From: Microcebus murinus
Taxonomy: Eukaryota; Chordata; Mammalia; Primates; Cheirogaleidae
Assembly (NCBI RefSeq): GCF_040939455.1
Contig: NC_134117.1
Coordinates: 53,641,001-53,705,000, forward strand
Direction: 5' to 3'
Length of the DNA: 64,000 nt
In this document: in pieces, positions 13,548-25,219 of the stretch
Numbering within the stretch: the first letter of the stretch is position 1
Layout of the letters: each line of letters begins with the position of its first letter
Translations under genes and position numbers: made by a program
The notes under the pieces: generated by a model
What the model was told of the DNA's origin: nothing
What the model saw: the letters and a program-made list of their open reading frames with translations, nothing else
Databases searched by the model: none

Positions 13548-13772
13548 GATTACTTAAGTCTGTTACTTGATTTATACCTTATTAATACATATTGAGACCT
13601 ATGGTGCATACTCTTGTATGACCTGAGTCATACTTGGTGACCTACTCTTGTCCTAGGTCTCTAAATGTTCTTTTTTATTACTGGAACTTTGAATTCACTT
13701 CCTTTGAGTTAGGCAGACCCCTCATTTTCCTCTTTGTGTCTCTTCTCATATTTCCTCCCCCTCTGTCTTCCT

Positions 13773-14121
13773 GTTTTTTTTGGTTTTGTTTTGTTTTTGT
13801 CTTTTTTGAGACAGAGTCACACTCTATTGACCCGGCTAGAGTGCCGTGGCATCAGCCTATCTCACAGCAACCCCAAACTCCTGGGCTCAGGAGATCCTCC
13901 TGCCTCAGCTTCCTGAGTAGCTGGGACTACAGGCATGCGCCACCATGCCCGGCTAATTATATATATATATTAGTTGTCCAGCTAATTTCTTTTTATTTTT
14001 CCGTAGAGACGGGGGTCTCGCTCTTGCTCAGGCTGATCTCGAACTCCTGAGCTCAAACGATCCACGCGCCTTGGCCTCCCAGAGTGCTAGGATTACAGGC
14101 ATGAGCCACCATGCCTGGCCT
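13773..14121 (-). mobile_element. Alu, lemur-type
   Basis: Reverse Alu with a T-rich head, 'gagacagagtcacactctat' and linker 'ttagttgtccagctaatttc', ending 'gagccaccatgcctggcc'. A 14-bp exact duplication (ccctctgtcttcct) lies at 13759-13772 and 14122-14135. Confidence 0.94.
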
Positions 14122-14135
14122 CCCTCTGTCTTCCT

Positions 14136-15302
14136 AAATATTCAAAGCTGAGCTTTATAGGGTACACAGCCAGGATTAGTGGAGATTAGTAGAGACATTA
14201 TAGCAGCTCCCTTCTTCTCTCCTTCAAACCATTTCCCACCCCCTAAGGCTAAGGAACATGCAGGACAGACCATGGGCAGGGGCTGTGGGTCCTCCCTGGT
14301 CAATGGCTGGCCTCCTTTTTGCCTCCTAAGCAGTTTCCAGATGGTGGTATCTGTGCTATTTCATGGTAAGAAGATAGAGCTCCACTCTGCCGTCACCATG
14401 GTAACCCTAAGGCATGGGGACTACATGATCCTAGTAAAAGGATCAGGAACCTCCATCCTGGTATCTCTGAGGGTGGGGGTGGAGGTGGGGAACAGGCCCT
14501 AGAAGCCTACCTAGGTTTTTGTTCAGAAAACGGCTACACGAAGAGTGACACTGCTTGCCCCAACCTCCACTCACCATCTCCATCCTGAAAGGGTGCAGGG
14601 CCTCAGCTGGCAGAGGGGGAAAGTCGGTTGGTGGAAGGTAGTAGCCAGTGACTTCAACCACACAGCAGTAGTTGAGCAGCTTTTGGTGCACATCCAATCC
14701 GGCTAAACAGTTCATCTCTCCTGTGCCTGAGATGGTGATAACACAGAGAAGGAGGGACACAGGAGAAAAGGTTAGAGGCTGTGACAGAGCCACTAGGAGC
14801 TATCCCCTGCTCCCCACCTGCCCCACAGACCCTAAGAGAATCAGAGCAAATGCTGCATAGTGCACATGAACACCAGGGGCTCCAGGGACTACCGTGGCCA
14901 CTGATTTTACAAGTGTGGAAGAGAAGTGCTGGTACTGCACTGGGTGACTTTAGGTGCTACCAGGCAGAGCATTAAACAACACAAAATCTCTGTGTATGGA
15001 AGTTCTTCCCTTTTCAATTCTTTCAATTTTGATTACCTGCAGGAGAAACTTTCAGTTTATTGCTTGAGTTCTTCGACATCTTGCTAAAACTTAATATTCT
15101 CCCTTTTTAACAAAAAGAAATCAAATCTCAGTTCCAGGTCTTGCCCACTAGAATTGAGCAATGTTTTGTTTTTATTTGCATTTCTTTCTGTGGTTTTGTA
15201 CCTTTTATTTGACAGGTGATATTGGTTTTCCATTAAAGTAATGATATACAGTTTTAAAAAGTAAATATAAGGCAACTGAAAAAACAATTAAAAAATACAG
15301 AT
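14136..15302. other. Intergenic stretch, no gene seen
   Basis: No exon, repeat or structured element was recognised with confidence. The part 15080-15300 is A/T-rich. Short open frames here have no recognisable domain. Confidence 0.4.
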
Positions 15303-15588
15303 GGGACCTGGTACAGTGGCTCATACCTATACTCCTAGCACTTTGGGAGACCAAGGCAGGAGAATCACTTGAGGCCAGAAGTTCAAGACAGCCTAGGCAA
15401 CATAGCGAGACCCAGTCCCTACAAAAAATTTAAAAAATTAGCCAGGCATGGTACCAAGTGCCTGTAGTCCCAGCTACTTGGAAGCGGGAGGATTGCTTGT
15501 ATCCAGGAGTTTGAGGTTGCAGTGAGGTATGATCATGTCACTGCACTTCAACTTAAGCAACAGAGCGAGACCCTGTCTCTAAAAAAAT
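15303..15588 (+). mobile_element. Old AluJ-like element
   Basis: Forward dimeric Alu without the long linker: 'cagtggctcatacctatact', 'aaaaaattagccaggcatgg', 'agcaacagagcgagaccctg'. It is diverged. Confidence 0.9.
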
Positions 15589-16249
15589 CAGTTGGTTTAG
15601 CAATCTTGGATATAGCAAAGACTATTTTTTCTTAATATTGCAAATATTATTCAAGTTTATCATTTTATATGCAGAAGACCTAGGCAGAAGTCCTCAAACC
15701 CCAAAATGGTGTCTAGCATTTTAGGAAGAACATAGACAGCTGTCTCCCTTGAAACCCTGACAGTCACAGGCTAGGTAAGTTCCCCCTTTTAAATTTAGGA
15801 CCCCATTATCAAGAGTCCTCCTGTTGTGGTGTTTTCAGTATTTTCATTAGCGAAGAAAAGTGAGAACTTCTTGGGGTACTGATTGTCCTCTTTAAGCTTA
15901 GGGCAGAAACCTGACCATTTTTCAGAGGCAAAGGGCTTCAGCAGTAGAGAGCTGTAAGTGGTAGAGGAGAGAAGGGGTAAACACAGAAGTGGAGCAAAGT
16001 GTTATATAGGAAGTAGAAGACACAAAGCCAAAGCACCTTGAAGATTTTTTAAAGACTTAAAACTCTGGAGAGTGGCAGAAATGAATCCCAGATCGTCCCT
16101 GTCTTCTTATAAAGTTCTGACCAAAGCCAACTTGTTACAACTACCATGACGATTTGCCCACTAACCTCAACCAGGCACTCAGTGGTTGCCAAGCATCTGG
16201 ATAAGACTGGACATCCTCTTGTCAAACCTCACAAGAAGCCTTTAAGTTA
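15589..16249. other. Intergenic stretch, nothing recognised
   Basis: A/T-rich sequence without a recognisable gene or repeat. Confidence 0.35.
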
Positions 16250-16455
16250 AAATCGCATGCTCTGGAGTTACACTACTTGGGTTTGGAAATCTAGCCCCAT
16301 AGAGCTGTGTGAATTACAGCAAATTAAATTCTTCCCTGAGCCTCAGTGTCCTCATCTCCAAAATGGATTTAATACCTGCCTCTTAGACTTCAACACTAAA
16401 ACATTTATCAAGGGTGGGAAGTAAGCAACCAATGTCACTTATTATTATTCACTAC
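16250..16455 (+). repeat. MIR SINE
   Basis: Near full-length forward MIR: 'catgctctggagttacacta', 'gagctgtgtgaattacagca', 'gagcctcagtgtcctcatct', and a tail ending in 'ttattattatt'. Confidence 0.75.
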
Positions 16456-16660
16456 TGGTAGTATCAGTATCGGAAAGTCAAAAAAGCTTCCAGAGGTTAT
16501 CAACCTTTCATAATATGATTCAGAAAATATGATTAAGTGTCGGGTTTGTTGGAGCCAAAGCTTGAGGATGCCCACCCAAGAGTATAGTCAAGTTGCCCAG
16601 AATATACACTCTGATTAGCAGCAGTTACAAGTGGGTTTTTAAGGAAAGAAGAGGCAGTTC

Positions 16661-16969
16661 TAGGCCAGGCGAGGTGGCTCACTCTGGGAGGCCGAGGCGG
16701 GCGGATTGCTCAAGGTCAGGAGTTCAAAACCAGCCTGAGCGAGACCCCGTCTCTACCATAAAAATAGAAAGAAATTAATTGGCCAACTAATATATATAAT
16801 ATAAAAATCAGCCGGGCATGGTGCTGCATGCCTGTAGTCCCAGCTACTTGGGAGGCTGAGGCAGGAGGATCGCTTGAGCCCAGGAGTTTGAGGTTGCTGT
16901 GAGCTAGGCTGACGCCAGGGCACTCACTCTAGCCTAGGCAAGAAAGCGAGACTCTGTCTCAAAAAAAAA
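16661..16969 (+). mobile_element. Alu, lemur-type, with 17-bp deletion in the left arm
   Basis: Forward Alu flanked by an exact 16-bp duplication (aaagaagaggcagttc) at 16645-16660 and 16970-16985. Relative to its relatives here it lacks about 17 bp (gcctgtaatcctagcac) just after 'ggtggctcac'. This shortens the spacing between the two Pol III promoter boxes. Confidence 0.94.
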
Positions 16970-17319
16970 AAAGAAGAGGCAGTTCCTAAACTGTTTACCA
17001 CAAATTTACATTAAAATAAGTTACTGATTGGCTATACATTGTCCTTCAAATCACAAATTCCAGAACATCAAGATGATGGGTGAGGCACTAAACAGGAAAA
17101 AAATGTCTTTAAACAACTGTCCCTGAACATGAGGGGTGGAGTGGGTAGGGGGTATGACTGAAGTCCCATCCTTCTGTCTCTCTGGGCCTGATACATTTTG
17201 TATACTTCACTAGCTTGGACTGCTCTGAGCTATTTTTCGTTTCTCAAGGTCATTCTCCCAAGGTCACAGAGCTGAAGGGAGTAAGCTAGACTGGTGGGCT
17301 AGGAGATCTAGCTGGGGAG

Positions 17320-17840
17320 GCAGGGGAGGGGGTGGTGGAGAGGGGTTCAGGCCGCCGGGCGTGGGCTCCTGGAAGATGCTCCAAGCTGCAGCTGGTCGCC
17401 TCGCTTCCGGGGACTCAGCTCCGTCTCCCAGGGCTTGGACTGCCTAGAGACTCCACAGTTGTGACACACCAGGCGAGTTGCGGCGGATTGTCAGCCCCGC
17501 GAGGCCGTCCGGTTCAGTGACCCGCGGAGATGCCGGCCTGCCAAGCTCAGCTCGGACAGAACTGCTCCCAAGGCCTCGGCCTACGCCGCACTCGCCGGCC
17601 TCCGGCTGCGAAACCGCCCAGAGCTTCAAAACAGAGGGCGCAGCCGGCTTCCGGGAGCCGCGGGGCATGCCGGTAGCCAGGCCGCACAGCCAATCCCCGC
17701 GCGGGGGCGGACTGTGGTTACCTGGCAACGGGGCGGACGCCCAGGTGAGGGGGCGGAGCCAATGGGGCGGGGAGAAGGCGTGTGGTGGCTGGACTAGGTG
17801 GCGACCTGCCAATTCCGGAGAAGGCAGCTTTTATTCTGTC
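17320..17840. promoter_or_regulatory. CpG-rich promoter-like block
   Basis: A GC- and CpG-rich block of about 0.5 kb in otherwise A/T-leaning, CpG-poor sequence. The core 17688-17770 has two CCAAT boxes (agccaat at 17688-17694 and 17757-17763) and four GC boxes (17705-17710, 17731-17736, 17751-17756, 17765-17770). It also has an X-box palindrome (17717-17729) and a good splice-donor sequence (CAG|gtgagg after 17744). No gene is known to me at this position between SLC29A3 and CDH23. It may drive an uncharacterised non-coding RNA or be a decayed promoter. The open frames across it show no recognisable domain. Confidence 0.6.
17717..17729. promoter_or_regulatory. X-box (RFX-type) palindrome
   Basis: GTTACC-T-GGCAAC fits the RFX-factor X-box (GTNRCC, 0-3 bases, RGYAAC). 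It sits between a GC box and a second GC box, in the position typical of proximal promoters of ciliary or cell-cycle genes. Binding is an inference. Confidence 0.55.
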
Positions 17841-17959
17841 CCCAGTTCTCTCATTCCTACCTGGGCCTGAAGGAAAGAGATCATCGAGGCACATGATAAA
17901 ATGAAAAAAAACAAGAATAAACCGTGGGAACACATAATGACCCAAAAGATACTCATCAT

Positions 17960-18165
17960 ATATGTTAAGCACTTATTGTGGTCCTGGCTCTTTGCAAGGA
18001 TTATTTCGTTTGTTCTTTATGCGATTTTGTAGGGAAAGTACGGTTACTGTTCCCCTTTTGTAAACGAGTAAACGGAGGTTTAGACAGATTAAACATCTTA
18101 GCCAAACTACCTCAACTAGGGAGTGGCAGAGCTGGAATTTGAATCTGAGTGATGTTGGACTCGGG
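17960..18165 (-). repeat. MIR SINE
   Basis: Reverse-strand MIR: 'gttaagcacttattgtggtc', 'ttccccttttgtaaacgagt', 'gggagtggcagagctggaat', 'ttgaatctgag'. Confidence 0.75.
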
Positions 18166-18689
18166 GAAACCTAAATCTGTGTTCCTACTGGAACTTGCCT
18201 GGGGCAATCCAGGTTTTATGGGATCCGAAGCTTAGATGATTTGGGGAGCCCTTTTTAGGAAAAAGAACTAGAAATTGCAAATATAAAATTAGGTACAAAA
18301 AATAGAATACTTATTTAGAATGTAAAAAGAAAGCACAACAAAATATTTTTGTTCATTTACAATAATATGTGACCATGCCAATGCATTGCTAGGGCCTCGA
18401 CAGAAAGGCATCCTTCACCCTCAGCTTTTGTTGAAATCCTTCAATCAGATGTCAAACTACCTTGCAGGTCTCCTCCCCAACCTGTATCCCAGCCAAAGGC
18501 GCTAGGGCTTAATGGGGCTTTTCTGGTTGTGGGAGCAAGTTTGGCAAGCATAAACTTGAGTCCCAGAGAGTGGATACCCTTGGAAACCATCCTCAAATAC
18601 TGATGGACAAGGAGCTGGTGGATCAATTCCCTAGCTTCCGCATCCAAATGGGATCATGCTGAGACACTAAGTGGTCCTTAGGGCACAGC

Positions 18690-18925
18690 CCCAGAGCAGC
18701 TGCAATCTTAGTCACTTGTGAACTTGTTAGAAATGCAAATTCTCTCTCACTGCATGGTCTCAGAAAAAAATAATAATAATAAAGAAAGAAAAGAAAGGCA
18801 AATTCTCAGCCTACTCTCTACACTGACTTAATGGGGAAGCTCTGGGTGATGGGGCCCAATCAGTGGTGCTTAACAAGCCCTCCTAGTGAGCTGGTTCTCA
18901 AGTTTGAGAACTGCTGTTCTACTAC
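18690..18925 (+). repeat. MER5A-like hAT fossil, interrupted
   Basis: Forward MER5A-like: 'gtgaacttgttagaaatgca', 'gggcccaatcagtggtgctt', 'aagtttgagaactgctg'. It is split by a 53-bp A-rich insertion (18745-18797) flanked by a 10-bp duplication (gcaaattctc). Confidence 0.7.
18745..18797 (+). mobile_element. 53-bp A-tailed micro-insertion (5'-truncated SINE?)
   Basis: A short insert ending in an A-rich tail with taa and aaag units, flanked by exact 10-bp direct repeats at 18735-18744 and 18798-18807. This has the structure of an extremely 5'-truncated L1-mobilised insertion. The 19 bp upstream of the tail are too short to name the source. Confidence 0.6.
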
Positions 18926-19264
18926 ACTGTTACCCAGAGTTCACTTGTGGTTCTGAGCTCCAGTTGTCTACAATGGTAATCTGCTCAACAACACACTTAG
19001 TTTTAGGTCTCCTTCCTTTGTTTGTTTCATTTCCTCACTCTTCAACTGGGGCTTCCCAGGATCACCTCCAATAAACGACTTACACTTGAATCCTTATCTC
19101 CAGTCAGATTCTAGAGGAACACCACCTTAGACAGGGAACAACAGGGGACGTGTCATTGCCCAGTGAGGAGGAGTCTGGTGGCTGGCACTCACAGAGGACC
19201 GAATGCTCTGCTAAGGGCTTTGCTCTCATTGTGGCTGTCAACGGAAAAAAAAAAAACAAAGTCT

Positions 19265-19800
19265 GCAAAATAATTTTAAAGAGATTTATTCTGAGCCAAA
19301 TTTGAGGACCATGACCCAGAGCCACTGCCAAGAGTCCTTGGGCAAGTGGACTCGCTGTGGCTGGGTTACAGTTTGGTTTTTATACATTTTAGAGACAAGG
19401 GTTACAGGTAAAGCCATCAATCAATGTGTGGGAGGCATACATTGGTTTGGCCCAAAAAGGAGGGCCATCTCGAAGGGGGGGGGTTTACAGGTTATAGGTG
19501 GGTTTAAAGATTCTTTAGATTGTAATTGGCTAAAGACATGAAGCTTTGTCTAAAGACCTGGAATGTTTTAACATAAACTGTTTACCAGAGATAAGCCACC
19601 ATTTGTTGCAAATTGAGGGCCTGCAGGTTTGTCTTGCATACCCTTAGGCCTGTTAATGGATTACAAAGGAAGTCTCCAAGAAGGGAGGGGGGCATGATAA
19701 GGCATGTCTGACCTCCCTCCTCCTGGCAGGCAACTTTGCCCTAGAATATTCCTTTGGCCACGAGGGGGTCCATTCAGTCAGCTGAGGGGGGGGAGGGTGA
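19265..19800. mobile_element. LTR-like repeat, copy 1
   Basis: This stretch shares long similarity with 20075-20766: 'tacaggttataggtgggttt', 'gtctaaagacctggaatgtt', 'aggcctgttaatggattaca', 'aaggcatgtctgacctccct'. The sequence resembles an ERV class I LTR I cannot name with certainty. It begins near 'agagatttattctgagccaa'. Orientation is not established. Confidence 0.5.
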
Positions 19801-19906
19801 GCATTTGAGTTCACATGGCTTTGAAACCACCCTTTGTAAAATTAATCAGAAGCCGTAAGGTAGAAACTGGTAGGGGCCTGAACTCTGCAAAAGTACAGGC
19901 ATAGTT

Positions 19907-19908
<2 letters not shown>

Positions 19909-19962
<54 letters not shown>
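19909..19962. repeat. (AC)27 microsatellite
   Basis: Uninterrupted AC dinucleotide repeat of 54 bp, between the two LTR-like copies. Long and pure, so likely polymorphic. Confidence 0.98.
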
Positions 19963-19966
<4 letters not shown>

Positions 19967-20074
19967 CAGCCATTGTTCCCCAGCTTGCTTTCCTACAATT
20001 GTTTACTACTCAGGAGTAACATAGCTGATGGTCATGAAGATTCCTAGCGTTCTTCTGTCAGGGAAAAGAACCCA

Positions 20075-21018
<944 letters not shown>

Positions 21019-21529
21019 TCTTCCAAATTCTTGGGGAAATTGATTTGAGAAATTCTTCCCCTTTTCTGGCATAGTGCCTGTGATATTAAACTCCATCTCT
21101 GTGTAACCCCTGTTGTCCCAGTATCCCAAGCTTCTTCTTGTGCCGGGGGCAAATGAGCCTGGTTGGGCTGTAACAGCTTCACCCTTTCAAAGCCTCAATT
21201 ACCCCCAACAGACAAACAACGTTTGGAGGATTGAAGTGGCTTGTCCAGGGATTTGAACCCAGGTCTGCCCTGAGTCCAGAGGGTGTGCTTCTTACCAGTG
21301 AGAGTAGAGAGCTGAGACAGGCAGGGACCCCTCTTAGGGGCCTTCTAGGCCCCCCAGGCATGGAAATAAGGAAGATCTTCAGTCCCTTCAGGGGAAATTC
21401 CAGGCACCTGGCTAGCCTAGAAAAGTGAATGGGCAGCCTGCTGAGTAGTAGGCCAGAGTCACAGGATGTTTTGGTTCCCTATGAAACTAAAAGATGGCAT
21501 CTTAACATATGTCATTGAGTTGTTTTTCA

Positions 21530-21926
21530 GAAACCCCCACCTGATGGAAAATGCAGATAAGGGGGAACTGAGGAATTAAACTCTGACCACAGTTCTTTCT
21601 CCTCAGTTTTACCCTGAGGGGCCTGGAGGGAATCACACACATTTTACTCCTTTCCAGCTAATCTCTGGGTCCACCTGTGACCTAGAGCGCCCCCTTCAGG
21701 ATGGCCTTCAGAGATTGATGGACAATTCTGCCTGCCTGAGACGTACCCCTTCTTTACAAACCCTGGCTTGCAAGCCACGGAGGAGTTCCAATCTTACCCA
21801 TTAGCTGCCTATTCTCCTTGCACGGTGCCCTGCAATAAAGATGACTCTTTCTCTGGCTGCAGCTCTCAGCTTCAGTGTCTGGCTTCACTGCACCCACTGA
21901 ACAGACCCCAGTTTGGTTCAGTAGCA
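21530..21926 (+). mobile_element. Probable ERV1-class LTR
   Basis: LTR-like architecture: 'gataagggggaactgaggaa' upstream, 'ccttgcacggtgccctgc' directly before AATAAA (21834-21839), then 'cagtgtctggcttcactgca' and a typical R-U5 end 'cagtttggttcagtagca'. No internal retroviral sequence was recognised next to it, so it is probably solitary. The family name and left boundary are uncertain. Confidence 0.55.
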
Positions 21927-21944
21927 GGCCAGCCACATTTTGTT

Positions 21945-22465
21945 CTTTTGTCACTCCTGCTCTTCTCAGAGAGGAGTGTTACATAAAAGTTACAGGAGAG
22001 CATTGCTTTAGACTAAGTTTCTGCACGAGGCTCCAACAGACCAGACTAAAAATCAAAATGGAGTCACTCATGCTAAAGTTCCATGTCATGAAACCCAAAA
22101 TCAGGAGAAAGAGGGAATAAACCATTTATCAAACAGGCCAGTTTAAATCTCAGTCGGTGGGATGATGGAGTTCCCTCTGCGTTACTCCTGAAGTGGTCTG
22201 ATGCTAACCAATCAGTTATTTTTCTATTGCTCTTTCTCCTGGTCCCCACCTTACAAGGAAAGTAGCTTTGAACCAATGAACACTGTCTTTGTTTTTTGCC
22301 CCTGCTTTCTGCAGCCCTTCTGTCTGTAAAGCCAGTCTCCTCTGCTCAGCTCATGGGAACGCTTATTCTGTTTTATGGGATGAATCTAGAATCACAATCA
22401 AGCTAATGAGATGTTTAAACTAAATTTGTTGTAATTTTGTCTTTCGACACAGGGATCCAGTCTTG
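21945..22465 (+). mobile_element. Possible second LTR-like element
   Basis: Contains 'aaaatcaaaatggagtcact', 'ccatgtcatgaaacccaaaa' and 'gctcatgggaacgcttattc', with CCAAT boxes (aaccaatcag near 22206, gaaccaatgaac near 22270). I recall this as a dispersed primate repeat of LTR character but cannot name the family. Confidence 0.4.
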
Positions 22466-22807
22466 TTGTGAGGAGTGCTATAGGCTGTACACCTTGGAAA
22501 AATTCTAGCGTGGACACTGCTGGCCTGGAGGCCCATTCCCCGCACACTCCAACCCACAGCATCTGTCCCTCAGCTTGAAGCTGGAACCGGTCTTTTCACA
22601 AATACCAGACACTCACTCAATCGGGTCATCTGCTGCTGAGGGGCACTGCGGGGGCGGGCGGTGGGGATTGCCCACGAGCTCTGCTTCCTCCGATGTTTGG
22701 AGGCCCAAGGTCCCTTGCTTCTACACGGTTCTAGGAAACTGTAGCTCTCACTGGCTTGTCACCTACCCTCACCTCCTAGGCATGTACCCTCAAGAGGAAT
22801 GGTCACT

Positions 22808-22986
22808 ATGCCCGGCTAATTTTTTTTTCTATATTTTTAGTTGGACAATTAATTTCTTTCTATTTTTAGTAGAGACGGGGGTCTCACTCTTGCTCAGGCT
22901 GGGTTCGAACTCCTGACCTTGAGCGATCCTCCTTCCTCGGCCTCCCAGAGTGCTAGGATTACAGGTGTGAGCCACCGCGCCCAATC
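22808..22986 (-). mobile_element. Partial Alu, lemur-type
   Basis: Reverse Alu starting inside the right arm (tgcccggctaattttttttt) with the long linker and full left arm, ending 'gtgagccaccgcgccc'. The right-arm remainder and poly-T are missing. Confidence 0.88.
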
Positions 22987-23149
22987 ACTAGGCTTAAGGA
23001 TGCCCCAGTGATTTGCCCTGTCAAAATCTGACACTGTACCCCCCTCTCCAGTTGAAATCAGGTCCCTGTACAATAACCTCTCATCATGACATTCACTTTT
23101 CCTTCATGGCACTTATCATGAATGATAATTATTTATCTACTTGTGCAGT

Positions 23150-23437
23150 TTTTTGTTTTTTTTTGAGACAGGGTCTAGCTCTGTCACCCAGGTAGTACAG
23201 TGGCATCATCATCACTCACTGAAGCTTCAAACTCCTAGGCTCAAGGTATCCTCTTGCCTCAGCCTCCTGAGTAGCTGGGACTACAGGCATGTGCCACCAC
23301 ACCTGGCTAATTTTTCTATTTGTTGTAGAGATGGGGTCTCACTCTTGCTCAGGCTGGTCTTGACCTCCTGGCCTCAAGTGATCCTTGGCCTCCCAAAGTA
23401 CTAGGATTACAGACGTGGGCCACTACACACAGCCTGT
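23150..23437 (-). mobile_element. Old AluJ-like element
   Basis: Reverse dimeric Alu: poly-T, 'gagacagggtctagctctgt', 'ctggctaatttttctatttg', ending 'acgtgggccactacacacag'. It has no long linker and is diverged. Confidence 0.9.
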
Positions 23438-23439
23438 TC

Positions 23440-23968
23440 GTGTGTTTTTAAAAAACTTTTTCATTATGAAACATTTTTAATATTTACAAAAGAAAACAGA
23501 GTAGTATTAATATCATGAACCCCATGTACCCATCACCCAGCTTCAACAAAGATCAACCCAGGGCCAATCTTGTTTTATCTGTATGCTCACTCACTCCCAC
23601 CTCCTGTATTCATCTGAGGCATCACATCTGTAAATATTTTGGTATGTATCACTAAAAGATAAAGGCACTTGTATCAAACATGACCACAGAAACATGTCAT
23701 AATACATTTATCCCAACCCATAGAATGTACAGCACCAGGAGGGAACCCTAATGTGAACTAGGGACTTGGGGTGACAATGATATGTCAATGTAGGCTCATC
23801 AGTTGTAACAAATGTACCGCTCTGGTGGGGGACATTGATACAGGAGGCGTGAGTATAGACATGAGTATATACGTGGGAGGCAGAGCACGTGTGGGGGAAG
23901 GGGGTGTATGGGAAATCTCTCTGCCTTCCTCTCAATTCTGCTGTGAACCTACAACTGCTCTTAAAAAC
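23440..23968 (+). mobile_element. L1M 3'-end fragment
   Basis: Resembles an old L1 3' region: 'ccatgtacccatcacccagc', 'gaaccctaatgtgaactagg', 'gtgacaatgatatgtcaatg', 'atgggaaatctctctgcctt', 'tgctgtgaacctacaactgc'. No coding remnant was recognised. Confidence 0.6.
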
Positions 23969-23977
23969 TTAAGTCTT

Positions 23978-24118
23978 GGTCAGGCTCAGTGGCTCATGCC
24001 TGTAATCTCAGTACCTTGGGTCGCCGAGGTAGGAGGATCGCTTGTGCACAGGAGTTCAAGACCAGCCTAGATAACATAGAGATACCCTGTCTCTACCAAA
24101 AAGAAAAAAAAAAAGAAA
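23978..24118 (+). mobile_element. Alu left-monomer (FLAM-like)
   Basis: Single forward Alu arm: 'tcaggctcagtggctcatgc' to 'ctgtctctaccaaaaag' plus A-tail. A 9-bp duplication (ttaagtctt) lies at 23969-23977 and 24119-24127. Inserted at the end of the L1 fragment. Confidence 0.88.
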
Positions 24119-24199
24119 TTAAGTCTTGAAAAATATAATAAAAGATCATAACCACAATCTTGTTCTTAAACCTAAAAAATGAACAATAATTCCTTGACA

Positions 24200-24345
24200 T
24201 GTGATTATTGTTAAATGTCCGTCTCCCTCCCCTGGGCTGGGAGTTTCATGAGAGCTTTCTATCTTGTCCACAGCTGTACCCGCAGTGCCTAGGACAGCCC
24301 CTGAGACCCGGGAGGTCCTCGGAAATTAATTGTTGGGTGGATGGG
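24200..24345 (+). repeat. L2 3'-end fragment
   Basis: Forward L2 signature: 'tgggctgggagtttcatgag', 'tcttgtccacagctgtaccc', 'gcagtgcctaggacagcccc', then 'gaaattaattgttgggtgga'. Confidence 0.7.
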
Positions 24346-24719
24346 TGGACGGACGGATGGGAGAAAGGCGAAGGGAGCTGGGGGCTCACTTTGCTGTCTG
24401 CAGACGCTGCCCATCCCTTCAGCGCTGGGGCAGGACGGCTGCCTCGCAGGCCCAGAGAGTCTCTTACCCTCCCAGATGCGAGCCGCACCTTACGCTACAA
24501 ACCTCTGTTTCTTCCCTCCCATCCTGCCTTCCGCTTAATCGGGCAGCAAGTCACTAATCCTCTCCTGATGGCTGCAGCCCGCTCCCCCTGTGCCGATAAT
24601 TCCACCTTCCGACTTAATCACCATACTTAGCACTTTCAATAAGGGCTTTTCATCTTCCAGCGCTGCTCAGGCATTAGATGATTACTGTAATCTGCCCAAC
24701 TCCCACGGCGTCAACCATG

Positions 24720-24895
24720 ACTTGGGGAAAGGACGGGGAGCTTCCCTCGATCTCTTGGAGACTCAGTTTCCTCATCTGTAGAATTGGACTAATATGCCTA
24801 AGTAGCGTGGGTGGTGTAAGGGTTAAATCAAATGAGGCTGGTAAAGTGCCCAGCCCTGTCCCCGGATGCCTAATAAGTCCTCAGTAACTATTACC
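24720..24895 (+). repeat. MIR SINE
   Basis: Forward MIR: 'gagactcagtttcctcatct', 'gtaagggttaaatcaaatga', 'aagtgcccagccctgtcccc'. Confidence 0.75.
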
Positions 24896-24929
24896 TTTCC
24901 CTTGTTTAATTTAGATGTTAACTCTTACT

Positions 24930-25120
24930 GGAGAGCCCAGCAGATCTGGATTAGAATCCAGCTTTCTCTACGTAGAGTTTAATTTTTTCTGAGCCTCAGT
25001 TTCCTCATCTCTAAAATGGGGGTGCCTACCTTAGAGTTTGCTGAAAGGATTAGATGACACGCTATATGTGTGTGATGTGCAGGGCACAGTGTGGGACACC
25101 CAGCGAATGCTTGTGGTCAT
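24930..25120 (+). repeat. MIR SINE
   Basis: Forward MIR immediately after another: 'tctggattagaatccagctt', 'gagcctcagtttcctcatct', 'ctgaaaggattagatgacac', 'gtgcagggcacagtgtggga'. Confidence 0.78.
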
Positions 25121-25219
25121 TCCCAGAAGGAGACGCAGGCAGGGAAGGAGACAGAGGCTATGGTGGCCTTCGGGAAGGTGCCAGTGACTTCTTTCCTCTT
25201 TTGTTCTCCAAGACGTTCA

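Noticed and set aside
19909..19962. CA repeat as a regulatory element
   Set aside because: Pure microsatellite in repeat-rich DNA. Nothing beyond length polymorphism can be supported.
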